Shown in pieces: positions 26,720-34,930 of a stretch of 64,000 bases of DNA. The position numbers and the translations under genes were made by a program. Each line of letters opens with the position of its first letter. Position 1 is the stretch's first letter. This DNA comes from Synechococcales cyanobacterium CNB. Lineage in GTDB: Bacteria > Planctomycetota > Phycisphaerae > Phycisphaerales > UBA1924. The notes beneath the pieces were generated by a model that ran no database searches, was not told the DNA's origin, and saw only the letters and a list, made by a program, of their open reading frames with translations. The stretch covers positions 81,285 to 145,284 of the forward strand of contig SZOZ01000006.1 of the NCBI GenBank assembly GCA_030263455.1, written 5' to 3'.

Positions 26720-26974
26720 ACGGACCCGGGGGTTGACCCCGTCGATCCGGACAGCTCAGGCCGCGATGCCCGCCGTTCATCCGTCCGCGCGGCTCCCGGC
26801 GGCTGCCCGAGGCGTGCCGACCCGTGCCCGAGCCGCGCGGGCACGTGCCCGACACCCTCCGGCGCGTGCCGCGGCCGCTCGGACCTGTGCCCGAGCCGCG
26901 CGGGCACGAGCCGCGATCGCGCGGGCACGAGCCGCCGGGGCCTCGGCGCGGGGTTCGGAGCGCAGAACCTGCGC
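26720..26974. other. 255-bp convergent intergenic region
   Basis: It separates fahA (plus) from the FIST gene (minus). It is extremely GC-rich and consists mostly of GTGCCCG/CGGGCAC palindromes (see the repeat feature). No gene is seen. Confidence 0.6.
26824..26929. repeat. cluster of GTGCCCG-N7-CGGGCAC palindromes
   Basis: Two identical 21-bp copies occur at 26824-26844 and 26887-26907 (GTGCCCG AGCCGCG CGGGCAC), with a related copy ending at 26928 and an extra GTGCCCG at 26845. Each can fold with a 7-bp stem. The position between two convergent genes fits bidirectional transcription termination or an extragenic palindrome cluster. Confidence 0.55.
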
Positions 26975-28282
26975 TTACGCCATGCGCGATTCGGCGGGGG
27001 CGTCGCGGAACAGGGCCACGCACGCCGAGAACCCGTGCAGGAACGATTCATCGCCGACCGGCCCGATCTCCCCGGCCGCGAACATGCCCGCCAGCGGCAC
27101 CGACCCCCGGGCCGGCTCGATCGGCGCGCCCCCCTTGGCCAGCTCCTCGCCCGCGCGCTCCGGCGCGAAGGCCCTGGCCACGGCCTGCGCGTCGTGCCCG
27201 GGCCTCCCGAACAGCCCCGACCCGCGGCCGTTGCACGTCACCAGCAGCGCGCCCGCCGGACGCTCGTGCAGCTTCTGGGCGTCGAGCAGCAGCGCGAGGT
27301 CCTCGTCGGCCGTCGCCGCGTCGCGCACGTGCAGCCGCACCGTCTGCCCGGTGCGCACCGCGTCGCCCAGCGCGATCGCGCCGGTCGCCTCGTCCCCCCC
27401 CGCGACGTTGCGGATGAGGAAGTCGCCGCGCCCGAACCGCTCCTTGTACTCGTTGACGACGCGCCCGACGAACAGCCCGCGCTGCACCTGCTCGCGCCCG
27501 CGCTCGTCGAGCGACTCGACGACCTCTCGCACCACCTCCACCGCGGGCCGGCCGCCCAGCTCAAAGATGACGTTGCGCTTCGAGCGCGTCACCAGCAGGT
27601 TCGGCCCGACGGGGCGGCACCCCTGGCTCACCACCGTGTCCACCCGCACCGGCCCCGCGATGCTCACGCCGACCGCCCCCGACCGCTTCACCACGCCGTC
27701 GATCAGCAGCGCGTTCTGGCCCGGGCCGCGCCCGCCCGAGACCACCCCGCCGAAGATCGACCCGATCGGCCTGCCGTCGCGCCCGCGCCGCCTCGCCGCG
27801 CACAGCCCCGGCAGCGTGTTCAGCACCGGCACGCTGAAGGCGTCGGCGAAGATCAGCGTGCAGCGCAGGTCCTCGCTCGCGCCGATCGCCTCCCCCACCG
27901 CCGCCACCTGCTCGGCGTTCGACGGGTCGGCCGGGCCGAGCAGCGCCTCGTCGAACCCGTGCAGCCGCACGCCCGGCAGCGACGCCGCCAGCAGCGAGAC
28001 GCCCGGCTGCCGCTCCAGCTCGACCCGCCCGCCGATCACCGACTCCGTGGTCACGCCCACGAGCCGCCGGGGCGAGAGGGCCTTCGCCACGATCTCCCCC
28101 AGCCCCCCCAGCACACGCGCATGATGGGCCGAGGCGAAGAGCAGGCAGAGATCGACGCCCGGCGCGCCGTCGAGATCGGCCCCCGCCTGCTCCGCGACCT
28201 GCCTCGCGGCGGTGAACGGGTCCAGGTGGCCAGACAGCCCCGACCCCATCCGCACGCCGCGCACAACCCCCGTCTCCGGCAT
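26975..28282 (-). CDS. FIST domain sensory protein
   Basis: A 435-aa protein with an N-terminal FIST domain (about residues 20-235: DLCLLFASAHHARVLGGL, LVGVTTESVIGG, GVSLLAASLPGV, LIFADAF) and a C-terminal FIST_C domain (about 240-415: FLIRNVAGGDEATGAIALGD, GALLVTCNGRGSGLFGRPGH, VPLAGMFAAGEIGPVGDESF, LHGFSACVALF). FIST is a sensory domain thought to bind small ligands such as amino acids and is often fused to signalling modules; here it stands alone. The ATG has a TACAGT box 6 nt upstream and no ribosome binding site, indicating a leaderless mRNA. The ligand is unknown. Confidence 0.88.
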   Translation of the reverse strand: MPETGVVRGVRMGSGLSGHLDPFTAARQVAEQAGADLDGAPGVDLCLLFASAHHARVLGGLGEIVAKALSPRRLVGVTTESVIGGRVELERQPGVSLLAASLPGVRLHGFDEALLGPADPSNAEQVAAVGEAIGASEDLRCTLIFADAFSVPVLNTLPGLCAARRRGRDGRPIGSIFGGVVSGGRGPGQNALLIDGVVKRSGAVGVSIAGPVRVDTVVSQGCRPVGPNLLVTRSKRNVIFELGGRPAVEVVREVVESLDERGREQVQRGLFVGRVVNEYKERFGRGDFLIRNVAGGDEATGAIALGDAVRTGQTVRLHVRDAATADEDLALLLDAQKLHERPAGALLVTCNGRGSGLFGRPGHDAQAVARAFAPERAGEELAKGGAPIEPARGSVPLAGMFAAGEIGPVGDESFLHGFSACVALFRDAPAESRMA

Positions 28283-28288
28283 GACAGG

Positions 28289-28294
28289 ACTGTA
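28289..28294 (-). promoter_or_regulatory. -10 element for leaderless FIST mRNA
   Basis: TACAGT on the minus strand ends 6 nt before the ATG at 28282. Confidence 0.55.
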
Positions 28295-28306
28295 GACGGC
28301 CGGCCG

Positions 28307-29638
28307 TCAATCCATGCGCACCGTCGAGTCCGCGGCGTCCGCGCCGACGCCGTCCTCGGGCCGGAGCACGTCGATCCGGTGCGGCACGACGATCCGCAGG
28401 CCGAGCGCCTCGTCCATCCGCGCCTCGCCGACGACGCCGACCACGCGCCCGACCTTCGCGCCGAGGTCGAAGCGGTCGTCGGGCAGAACGTAGCCGATCG
28501 TGCGAGGGCTGACGCCCCCGACCGACACGATGCGGTACATCAGCGGCAGCCGCCGCCCGTCGTACAGCGAACTCGGCACCACGCGCCCGACGAACTCGTA
28601 CCCGCGCGTGCGCTCCAGCGCCGCGATCCGCTCCGCCACGCGCGACGAGTGCGTCTCCGTCTCCGCGCGCTTCTCGGCCAGCATCGCCCGCGTCTCGCGC
28701 AGCCTGATCCACAGCTCCACGACCGCGAGCCGCTGATCGAGCGAACGGCGAATCCCCTGCGAGTAGGGCGAGTCGTCGAGCGCATCGGCCGCGCGGCGGA
28801 TCTCCGCCGCCAGCTCGCTCAACTCCGCACGGTCCGGGTCCTGCTGCCGGAGCGACTCGAAGGCCGCCTCGAGCGCGTCGAAGGTGCCGACGGCACGCTC
28901 GGTCTCGGGCAGAGGCGCGGGCGGCTCGACCGGCGCGGGGGCGACGACCGGGGGCGCCGATGGGGCCGCCTCGTCCGCCGGCGCGGGCGTCGGAACGACG
29001 TCCGGCGTCTCCAACGCGGGGGGCGTCGGCTGTTCCTGCACGGGCGGTGTCCGGGGCTGCGGTGTCTGCCCCGCCGGCTCGCCCGGCGAAGCCCGGTGCG
29101 CCCGCACCTCCTCCGCCGTCGCCGTGCGCAGGTTGTTCGACGCGATGTACCCCCGCGCCCCCGCGGGCGGCTCGACCTCGTAGCCGACGATCGCGTTCTC
29201 GCGGTTGCGCACGGGCTGGACGATCTTCAGCGTCGCTCCCGGTTCAAGCTCCGAGCCTTCGGGCATCAGGCGCTGCCAGCTCGCCCCCCATCCCGCGACC
29301 ATGCTGCGGGCCTTGAGCGCGCTGCGCCGCGTGAGGCGGGCCGTCTCGCCCTCGACCTGGACCTCTCGCGCGTCCACGAACGCCGTCACGCCGGCGGGGT
29401 ACGCCACCCGCGCCCAGCCGTTGCCCTCCGCGTCCACGCGGACGACCTGCCCGCGCTTGAGCTCCGCGACCTTGTAGTAGTCCGCCATGTCGCCGCTGCG
29501 CATCGCCGCGCCGTCCACCGTGACGACGGCGTGGTACGGCTCGACCGGCCGGACCTGCGCGTGCGAGGGGACCGCCGCGCACAGCGCGGCGACGACGAAC
29601 GACACCAGGCTCGGAACGATCGTGAATCGGCGGAACAT
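28307..29638 (-). CDS. exported SH3-domain protein with Pro-rich linker
   Basis: A 443-aa protein. The signal peptide SFVVAALCAAVPSHA ends near residue 28. A bacterial SH3-like unit follows (about 35-95: VTVDGAAMRSGDMADYYKVA, GQVVRVDAEGNGWARVAYP, AFVDAREVQVEG), then a second SH3-like stretch (about 115-170), a Pro/Ala-rich linker (about 185-250), a helical segment (about 255-345) and a beta-rich C-terminal domain. SH3b domains often bind peptidoglycan, so a wall-associated role is plausible. The ATG at 29638 has a GGAGGG site. A TAGACT box at 29735-29740 predicts a leader of about 90 nt. Confidence 0.8.
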   Translation of the reverse strand: MFRRFTIVPSLVSFVVAALCAAVPSHAQVRPVEPYHAVVTVDGAAMRSGDMADYYKVAELKRGQVVRVDAEGNGWARVAYPAGVTAFVDAREVQVEGETARLTRRSALKARSMVAGWGASWQRLMPEGSELEPGATLKIVQPVRNRENAIVGYEVEPPAGARGYIASNNLRTATAEEVRAHRASPGEPAGQTPQPRTPPVQEQPTPPALETPDVVPTPAPADEAAPSAPPVVAPAPVEPPAPLPETERAVGTFDALEAAFESLRQQDPDRAELSELAAEIRRAADALDDSPYSQGIRRSLDQRLAVVELWIRLRETRAMLAEKRAETETHSSRVAERIAALERTRGYEFVGRVVPSSLYDGRRLPLMYRIVSVGGVSPRTIGYVLPDDRFDLGAKVGRVVGVVGEARMDEALGLRIVVPHRIDVLRPEDGVGADAADSTVRMD

Positions 29639-29734
29639 GGCGTGCGCCCTCCGTGATCCGCGCCGGCCGTCCCTGGGCTGCCCGCAGCGGGCCGCGTGCG
29701 GCCGCCACCGGGGCATCCGGCGCATGTGGTGTTG

Positions 29735-29740
29735 AGTCTA
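29735..29740 (-). promoter_or_regulatory. -10 element for SH3 protein gene
   Basis: TAGACT on the minus strand. It predicts a roughly 90-nt leader that contains the GGAGGG site, in contrast to the leaderless genes nearby. Confidence 0.4.
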
Positions 29741-29777
29741 CCCGGCCCGCGGAACGCGTGCGTCCCCGCGAGTCCCT

Positions 29778-29806
29778 TTGACCGGACGGCGAGCGGCGGC
29801 TAGGTT
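29778..29806 (+). promoter_or_regulatory. sigma70-like promoter of the TolC-like gene
   Basis: TTGACC (29778-29783) and TAGGTT (29801-29806) are separated by exactly 17 bp. The -10 ends 10 nt before the ATG at 29817. This is the clearest two-box promoter in the window. Confidence 0.6.
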
Positions 29807-29816
29807 GTCCCCACGA

Positions 29817-31637
29817 ATGAACGCCACCCTGCCACGGGCCGTGCCGCGGATGCTGCTCTTCTGCGGGCTGGCCGCGGCGGTGGGCGGGTGCGCCTCGCCC
29901 ATCGCTCCCCGAACAGAAGCGGACCTGCGCCGATCCGTCGTCGAGGCGGTCCGTCGCGAAATGACCGAGGCCGAGCGCGACCCCACACGCCGCGCGACCA
30001 CGCGCAGCGCGGACGCCCAGCCGCTGCCTATCCCTCCGCACCTGATGGCGGAACTGGAGCAGATGGCCGGACCCGGCTCGCGCAACGTCGCCGCCACACC
30101 GCTCACGCCCGACCTGATGGGCCTGCCGCAGCGCACCGTCGCCGTGAGCCTCGAACGCGCGGTGCGCTCCGCGGTCGAGAACAACCTCGAAGTGCAGTTC
30201 GCGCGCATCGCCCCGGCGATCGTCCAGAGCCAGATCGTCGCCGCCGAGGCCGCCTTCGACTGGACCTTCTTCTCCAACTTCCAGTGGACCAGCCAGGACC
30301 AGATGCGGCCGTCCCAGTCCTCCTCGGGCTTCCCCATCGGCACCGGCCTCGACCAGCGCCAGATCGTCGAATCGACCACGGGACTGCGCCGCCAGCTGAC
30401 CAGCGGCGGACGGCTGACCGTGCAGCAGGAGCTGATGTACACCGACTTCGCCACCCCGGGTCAGAACTTCTCCCCCGACCCCGCCACCGCGCTCACCGTC
30501 AGCGCACAGATCGACCAGCCCCTGCTGCGCAACTTCGGATCGGACGTCGCCCTCGCGCAGGTCCGCCTCAGCCGCAACGCCGAGCGAAACTCCGTCGCCC
30601 AACTGCGCCGCGACCTGATCCGACTCACCAACGACACCGAGCGGGCCTACTGGGAGCTCGTCCGCGCCCACCACGATCTCGCCATCCTCCTGCGGCTTCT
30701 CCAGCGCGGCGAGCAGGTCCGCGACATGCTCCGCATCCGCCAGGAGGAGGGCCTCGACGCCCGACCCGCCAACGTCGCCGAGGCCATCGCCCGCGTCGAA
30801 CGCCGAAAGTCCGACGTCATCGCCGCCCAGGTCACGCTCCGCCAGGCCAGCAACCGCCTGAAGATCTTGATGAACGACCCCGACCTCACCGTCGGTTCCG
30901 AGGTGCTTGTTTTGCCCGTCGATCAGCCCATCGACGCCCCGATGGAGTTCAGCCTGCTCGGAGCGCTCTCCACCGCCCTCGCCCAGCGCCCCGAGATCGA
31001 GCAGGCCGTCATCTCCATCGACGACACCTCCATCCGACAGGTCGTCGCCGCCAACCAGCGGCTGCCGCAACTCGACATGCGCGGCCAGATTCGCTTCCAC
31101 GGCATGGACGACGACCTGAGCGTCTACGACAGCGTCTTCGACGGCAAGTTCATCGACTACATCGTCGGCCTCTTCTTCGAGCAGCCCATCGGCAACCGCG
31201 CCGCCGAAGCCGGCTTCCGCCAGCGCAGGCTCGAACGCATGCAGGCCGTCATCTCCTACCGCAACACCGTCCAGGGCATCGTCCGCGAGGTCAAGGACGC
31301 CCTCGACGCCGTGACGCTCAACTACCAGCTCATCGCCCAGACCCGGCTCTCTCGCATCGCCTCCGCCGAGTCGCTCCGCGCCCTGCAGGTCGAGAACGAG
31401 CTCCTCACCGGCCTCACCGCCGAGCGCCTCGCCCTCGAACTCAACCAGCAGGAATCGCTCGCCGCCGCCGAGCGCGCCGAGATGGAGGCACTCACCAGTT
31501 TCAACGCCTCCATCAGCCAGTACCACGCCGCCGTCGGGACCATTCTCGAACGAAACCGCATCGAGTTTGTCGTCCCCGACGCCGACGAGGCCCTCACGGG
31601 CCGCACGCGAGGCCGCGCCCGCGCCGAGCCGGAATAA
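29817..31637 (+). CDS. TolC-family outer membrane efflux lipoprotein
   Basis: A 606-aa protein with a lipoprotein signal (hydrophobic stretch, then AVGGC with Cys25). The long alpha/beta outer-membrane factor pattern follows: VSLERAVRSAVENNLEVQFA, AAFDWTFFSNFQWTSQ, TSGGRLTVQQELMYTDF, then the two helical hairpin halves with QASNRLKILMNDP and RPEIEQAVISIDD, AFFEQPIGNRAAEAGFRQ-type residues (here LFFEQPIGNRAAEAGF) and a long C-terminal helix. Such proteins form trimeric outer-membrane channels with an inner-membrane pump and a periplasmic adaptor; neither is adjacent. It is longer than E. coli TolC (about 470 aa mature) because of the N-terminal linker. Confidence 0.88.
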   Translation: MNATLPRAVPRMLLFCGLAAAVGGCASPIAPRTEADLRRSVVEAVRREMTEAERDPTRRATTRSADAQPLPIPPHLMAELEQMAGPGSRNVAATPLTPDLMGLPQRTVAVSLERAVRSAVENNLEVQFARIAPAIVQSQIVAAEAAFDWTFFSNFQWTSQDQMRPSQSSSGFPIGTGLDQRQIVESTTGLRRQLTSGGRLTVQQELMYTDFATPGQNFSPDPATALTVSAQIDQPLLRNFGSDVALAQVRLSRNAERNSVAQLRRDLIRLTNDTERAYWELVRAHHDLAILLRLLQRGEQVRDMLRIRQEEGLDARPANVAEAIARVERRKSDVIAAQVTLRQASNRLKILMNDPDLTVGSEVLVLPVDQPIDAPMEFSLLGALSTALAQRPEIEQAVISIDDTSIRQVVAANQRLPQLDMRGQIRFHGMDDDLSVYDSVFDGKFIDYIVGLFFEQPIGNRAAEAGFRQRRLERMQAVISYRNTVQGIVREVKDALDAVTLNYQLIAQTRLSRIASAESLRALQVENELLTGLTAERLALELNQQESLAAAERAEMEALTSFNASISQYHAAVGTILERNRIEFVVPDADEALTGRTRGRARAEPE

Positions 31638-31640
31638 AGT
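31635..31640 (+). promoter_or_regulatory. -10 element overlapping the tolC-like stop codon
   Basis: TAAAGT ends 5 nt before the ATG of the threonylcarbamoyl-AMP synthase gene at 31646. Its first three bases are the TAA stop codon of the upstream gene. Confidence 0.5.
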
Positions 31641-31645
31641 CCCGC

Positions 31646-32626
31646 ATGGACGCCGGCCCCGAGCAGATCGCCGAGGCGGTGCGCCGCCTGAGCGCGGGCG
31701 GCATCGTCGCGTTCCCCACCGAGACCGTCTACGGCCTCGGCGCGGACGCCCTGAACGCCGACGCCGTCGCCCACGTCTTCCGCCTCAAGGGCCGACCCGC
31801 CGACAACCCGCTCATCGTTCACGTCTCAGGCCCGGCGATGGCGCGCGAGGTCGTCGCCCGCTGGACCGCCGACGCCGACACGCTCGCCGATGCCTTCTGG
31901 CCCGGGCCCCTCACCATCGTGCTCCCCAAGGCCGAGCGCGTCCCGGACATCGTCACCGGGGGCGGGCCGACCGTCGCCGTGCGCTGCCCCGATCACCCCC
32001 TCACGCTCGCCCTGCTCGAAGTCTTCAACGGCCCGCTCGTCGGACCGAGCGCGAACCCCTCCGGCTTCGTCTCCCCCACCACGGCCGGCCACGTCCGCGC
32101 CGCTTTCGATGCCGGGCACGTCTTTGTACTCGACGGAGGCCCCTGCCGCGTCGGCATCGAATCCACCGTCGTCTCGCTCGCCGAAGACCCGCCGCGCGTG
32201 CTGCGCCCCGGCCTCGTCAGCGCGGAGGAGATCGCCCGCGTGCTGGGCAGACCCGTCGTCGAAGCCCCCCCCTCGGCGGCGGACGACGCCTCCCCGCGCG
32301 CATCGCCCGGCAGGATGCGCACGCACTACGCCCCCCGCAAGCGCGTCGTGCTCGCGCCGGACGAACTCGCCGGCATCGATCTCAAGCAGCCGATGACCGT
32401 CATCGCCGCGCGCCCCATGCCCGCCGCGCCGACGGTCCGCCTGATCGCAATGCCAGCCGACCCGGCCGACTACGCGCGCGGCCTCTACGCCGCGCTGCGC
32501 GACGCCGACGAGCACGGCCCGGGGGATCTCATCGTCGTCGAGAGGCCGTGGGATGGCGACGAGCCGCCCCCCGCGTGGCGGGCCGTCGCCGACCGCCTCC
32601 GCCGAGCCGCCGGCCCGCGCGACTGA
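31646..32626 (+). CDS. tsaC: L-threonylcarbamoyladenylate synthase (Sua5/YrdC family)
   Basis: A 326-aa enzyme that makes threonylcarbamoyl-AMP from Thr, bicarbonate and ATP for t6A modification at position 37 of ANN-decoding tRNAs. YrdC-domain motifs are GGIVAFPTETVYGLGADALN, FRLKGRPADNPLIVHV, FWPGPLTIVL, VAVRCPDHPLTLALL, VGPSANPSGFVSPTTAGHV and STVVSL, followed by RPGLVS. A linker and a C-terminal Sua5 domain (about residues 215-320) make it the long Sua5 type. There is no ribosome binding site; a TAAAGT box 5 nt upstream suggests a leaderless mRNA. Confidence 0.93.
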   Translation: MDAGPEQIAEAVRRLSAGGIVAFPTETVYGLGADALNADAVAHVFRLKGRPADNPLIVHVSGPAMAREVVARWTADADTLADAFWPGPLTIVLPKAERVPDIVTGGGPTVAVRCPDHPLTLALLEVFNGPLVGPSANPSGFVSPTTAGHVRAAFDAGHVFVLDGGPCRVGIESTVVSLAEDPPRVLRPGLVSAEEIARVLGRPVVEAPPSAADDASPRASPGRMRTHYAPRKRVVLAPDELAGIDLKQPMTVIAARPMPAAPTVRLIAMPADPADYARGLYAALRDADEHGPGDLIVVERPWDGDEPPPAWRAVADRLRRAAGPRD

Positions 32627-32666
32627 ACAGCGTCCGCGAACGAGCCGATCCCGTGGCGGGGTGCGC

Positions 32667-32672
32667 TATCCT
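32667..32672 (+). promoter_or_regulatory. -10 element of the isocitrate dehydrogenase gene
   Basis: TATCCT, 37 nt before the ATG at 32710. It predicts a leader of about 30 nt that carries the GGAGGAA ribosome binding site. Confidence 0.45.
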
Positions 32673-32709
32673 TGCCCCCCGAAACCCCGTCACGCCGGAG
32701 GAATCCCGC

Positions 32710-34197
32710 ATGTCCGCCCCCGTCCGCGTCGCCCTCGCCCCGGGCGACGGCATCGGCCCCGAGATCACGCAGGCCGTCCTCGCCGTCTTCGAGGCCGCCC
32801 GCGCGACGAACCACCTCGAGTTCGTCCCCGTCCGGATGGGCCGAGCCGTCTTCGAGCAGGGCGACTCCCGCGGCGTCACCGACGATGCCCTCGCCGCCGT
32901 CGAGGATTGCGGACTCGTCTTCAAGGGACCGATGGAGACGCCCAAGGGGGGGGGTGGCAAGTCCATCAACGTCACACTCCGCAAGCTGTACTGCGCCTAC
33001 GCCAACATCCGACACTTCCGCGCCCTGCCCGGCGTCGAGACCGTCTTCTCCCGCGCCGGCGTGCCCGTGAACTTCTACGTCGTCCGCGAGAACGTCGAGG
33101 ACACCTACGGCGGCATCGAGCACCGCCTCACCAACGACGTCGTCGAGTGCAAGCGCCTCATCTCCGCTCCGGGCTGCGACCAGGTCCACCGCGCCGCCTT
33201 CGACCTCGCACGACGGCTCGGCCTCTCCCGAGTCACCTGCGGCCACAAGGCCAACATCATGAAGATGACCGACGGCCTCTTCCTCGAACGCTTCCACGCC
33301 GCCGCCGCCGACTACCCCGGCATCCTGCACGAGGACGCCATCATCGACGCTCTCTGCATGAACCTCGTTCTCCGTCCCCATAAGTACGAACTCGTCGTCC
33401 TGCCCAACCTCCAGGGCGACATCGTCTCCGACCTCGCCGCGGGACTCGTCGGCGGACTCGGCTTCGCACCCAGCGCGAACATCGGACAGCACGTCTCCAT
33501 CTTCGAGGCCGTCCACGGCTCCGCCCCCGATATCGCCGGCAAGGGCATCGCCAACCCCACCTCGCTCCTGCTCTCGGGGCTGATGATGCTCCGCCACGTC
33601 GGGCTCACTCGCATCGCCGCCACGATCGAGAACGCCCTCCTCGCAACACTCGAGGACGGCGTGCGCACCGCTGACTTCGGCGACCCCGCACGCGAACCGG
33701 TCGGCACCATGCCCTTCGCCCGCGCGATCGTCGATCGTCTCGGCAGCACGCCCCGCTCCGCACCACCCGTCCCCGTGCCCGAACGCGACGCACCCTCGTT
33801 CACGCGCCCTGAGCGGCCGCGCATGAACACCCTCATCCAGACCTTCACGCAGGTCGTCAGCCACCACGCCGGGTGCGACGTCTACGTCGAGACGACCATC
33901 AGCCCGCCCGAACTCGCCGCCCACCTCCAGCGCCTCTGCGAGCACACCCCCTTCACCCTCACCATGATGTCCAACCGCGGCACGCAGGTCTGGCCCTCCG
34001 GTTCCGTCTTCACCGAGGTCGTGGACTACTACCGTGTACGCTTTGAGCTGCGAAACCCCGCCGAACTCGGACGCTACGGCCAGGCCGCCGCCATCGCGCT
34101 CCTCAACCGCATCGCCGAGAAGTTCCCCGTTACCGACTTCCAGCCTCTCAAGATGTACGACGGCCGGCCCGGCTTCAGCCTCGCGCAGGGGCAGTAG
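32710..34197 (+). CDS. icd: isocitrate dehydrogenase (Thermus-like, C-terminally extended)
   Basis: A 495-aa TCA-cycle enzyme converting isocitrate to 2-oxoglutarate. Family motifs are VALAPGDGIGPEITQAVLAV, GPMETPKGGGGKSINVTLRK (substrate-binding Ser/Asn/Arg), VVRENVEDTYGGIEHR (Tyr), NIMKMTDGLF (Lys), ILHEDAIIDALCMNLVL (Asp) and FEAVHGSAPDIAGKGIANP (cofactor site). An about 140-residue C-terminal domain follows (TQVVSHHAGCDVYVETTISP, FTLTMMSNRGTQVWPSG), as in the 496-aa Thermus thermophilus enzyme. Cofactor preference (NAD or NADP) is not decided here. GGAGGAA precedes the ATG. Its end overlaps the convergent mddA by 23 bp. Confidence 0.93.
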   Translation: MSAPVRVALAPGDGIGPEITQAVLAVFEAARATNHLEFVPVRMGRAVFEQGDSRGVTDDALAAVEDCGLVFKGPMETPKGGGGKSINVTLRKLYCAYANIRHFRALPGVETVFSRAGVPVNFYVVRENVEDTYGGIEHRLTNDVVECKRLISAPGCDQVHRAAFDLARRLGLSRVTCGHKANIMKMTDGLFLERFHAAAADYPGILHEDAIIDALCMNLVLRPHKYELVVLPNLQGDIVSDLAAGLVGGLGFAPSANIGQHVSIFEAVHGSAPDIAGKGIANPTSLLLSGLMMLRHVGLTRIAATIENALLATLEDGVRTADFGDPAREPVGTMPFARAIVDRLGSTPRSAPPVPVPERDAPSFTRPERPRMNTLIQTFTQVVSHHAGCDVYVETTISPPELAAHLQRLCEHTPFTLTMMSNRGTQVWPSGSVFTEVVDYYRVRFELRNPAELGRYGQAAAIALLNRIAEKFPVTDFQPLKMYDGRPGFSLAQGQ

Positions 34198-34930
34198 CCC
34201 CCCGCCGGATCACCCTCGGCGCGAAGCGCGGCGTCGTCCGCGTGTACCGCTCGTAGTCCTCGCCGTACAACTCCTTCAGGTCGCGCTCCTCGAACCGCAC
34301 CGCGACAAGGATGTAGACAGTCAGAAGCACGGCAAAGAGAAGGTGCGAGACCGTCATCGTCGGCGTCGACCAGAACGCCAGGAACCACCCGGTGTACAGC
34401 GGGTGCCGCATCGTCTTGTACAGCGCGCGCGTCCTGAACGGCAGCGGCCGGTAAGGCACGCCCTTGAAGTGCAGCCATGCCTGCCTCACACCGAACAGGT
34501 CGAAGTGGTCCGTCATGAATGACGACACCGGCACCAGCAGCCACCCAGCCGCGAAGAGCGACCACAGCGCGATCCGCCCGGCCTCGTGCTCAACGTGCCA
34601 CACCACGCCCCCCATCGGCCTCCACTGCCAGAAAAGCACGATCATCAGCAGGTTGGAGATCAGCACGTAGGTGCTCCGCTCCGCCGCCGGATGCACGAAC
34701 CGCGTCCACCACCGCTTGAACCACTGCCTCGCCATCACGCTGTGCTGCACGCCGAACACCGCGATCAACCCCACGTTCACGCACAGCGCGAGCCACAGCG
34801 GGTCCGACCGCGGCCCGTCCAGCGTCGTCGGCACGAGGAACCCGCCGACGAACGCGCACGCGTACGCGAACACCCCAAGGAACATCACCCAGCACGCCAG
34901 GGCATAGCCCACGATCAGATACCGCTTCAT
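34175..34930 (-). CDS. mddA: methanethiol S-methyltransferase MddA-like (NnrU/ICMT family membrane protein)
   Basis: A 251-aa membrane protein with five or six hydrophobic segments. Recognisable stretches are FGVQHSVMARQWFKRWWTRF, HPAAERSTYVLISNLLMIVL, FWQWRPMGGVVW, FMTDHFDLFGVRQAW and the ICMT-type end RHPLYTGWFLAFWSTPTMT followed by FEERDLKELYGEDYERY. This pattern is that of MddA, which methylates methanethiol to dimethylsulfide with SAM. The chosen ATG at 34930 overlaps the upstream gene's stop as ATGA. The biochemical role is a family inference; related NnrU and isoprenylcysteine-type enzymes remain possible. Confidence 0.8.
   Translation of the reverse strand: MKRYLIVGYALACWVMFLGVFAYACAFVGGFLVPTTLDGPRSDPLWLALCVNVGLIAVFGVQHSVMARQWFKRWWTRFVHPAAERSTYVLISNLLMIVLFWQWRPMGGVVWHVEHEAGRIALWSLFAAGWLLVPVSSFMTDHFDLFGVRQAWLHFKGVPYRPLPFRTRALYKTMRHPLYTGWFLAFWSTPTMTVSHLLFAVLLTVYILVAVRFEERDLKELYGEDYERYTRTTPRFAPRVIRRGATAPARG

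Noticed and set aside
26740..26974. Short Arg/Pro-rich open frames between fahA and FIST
   Set aside because: They translate the palindromic repeats and have no start signal or family match.
29244..31526. 760-aa minus-strand open frame across the TolC-like gene
   Set aside because: Shadow of the plus-strand gene, with no domain, no plausible start and overlap with the divergent SH3 gene.
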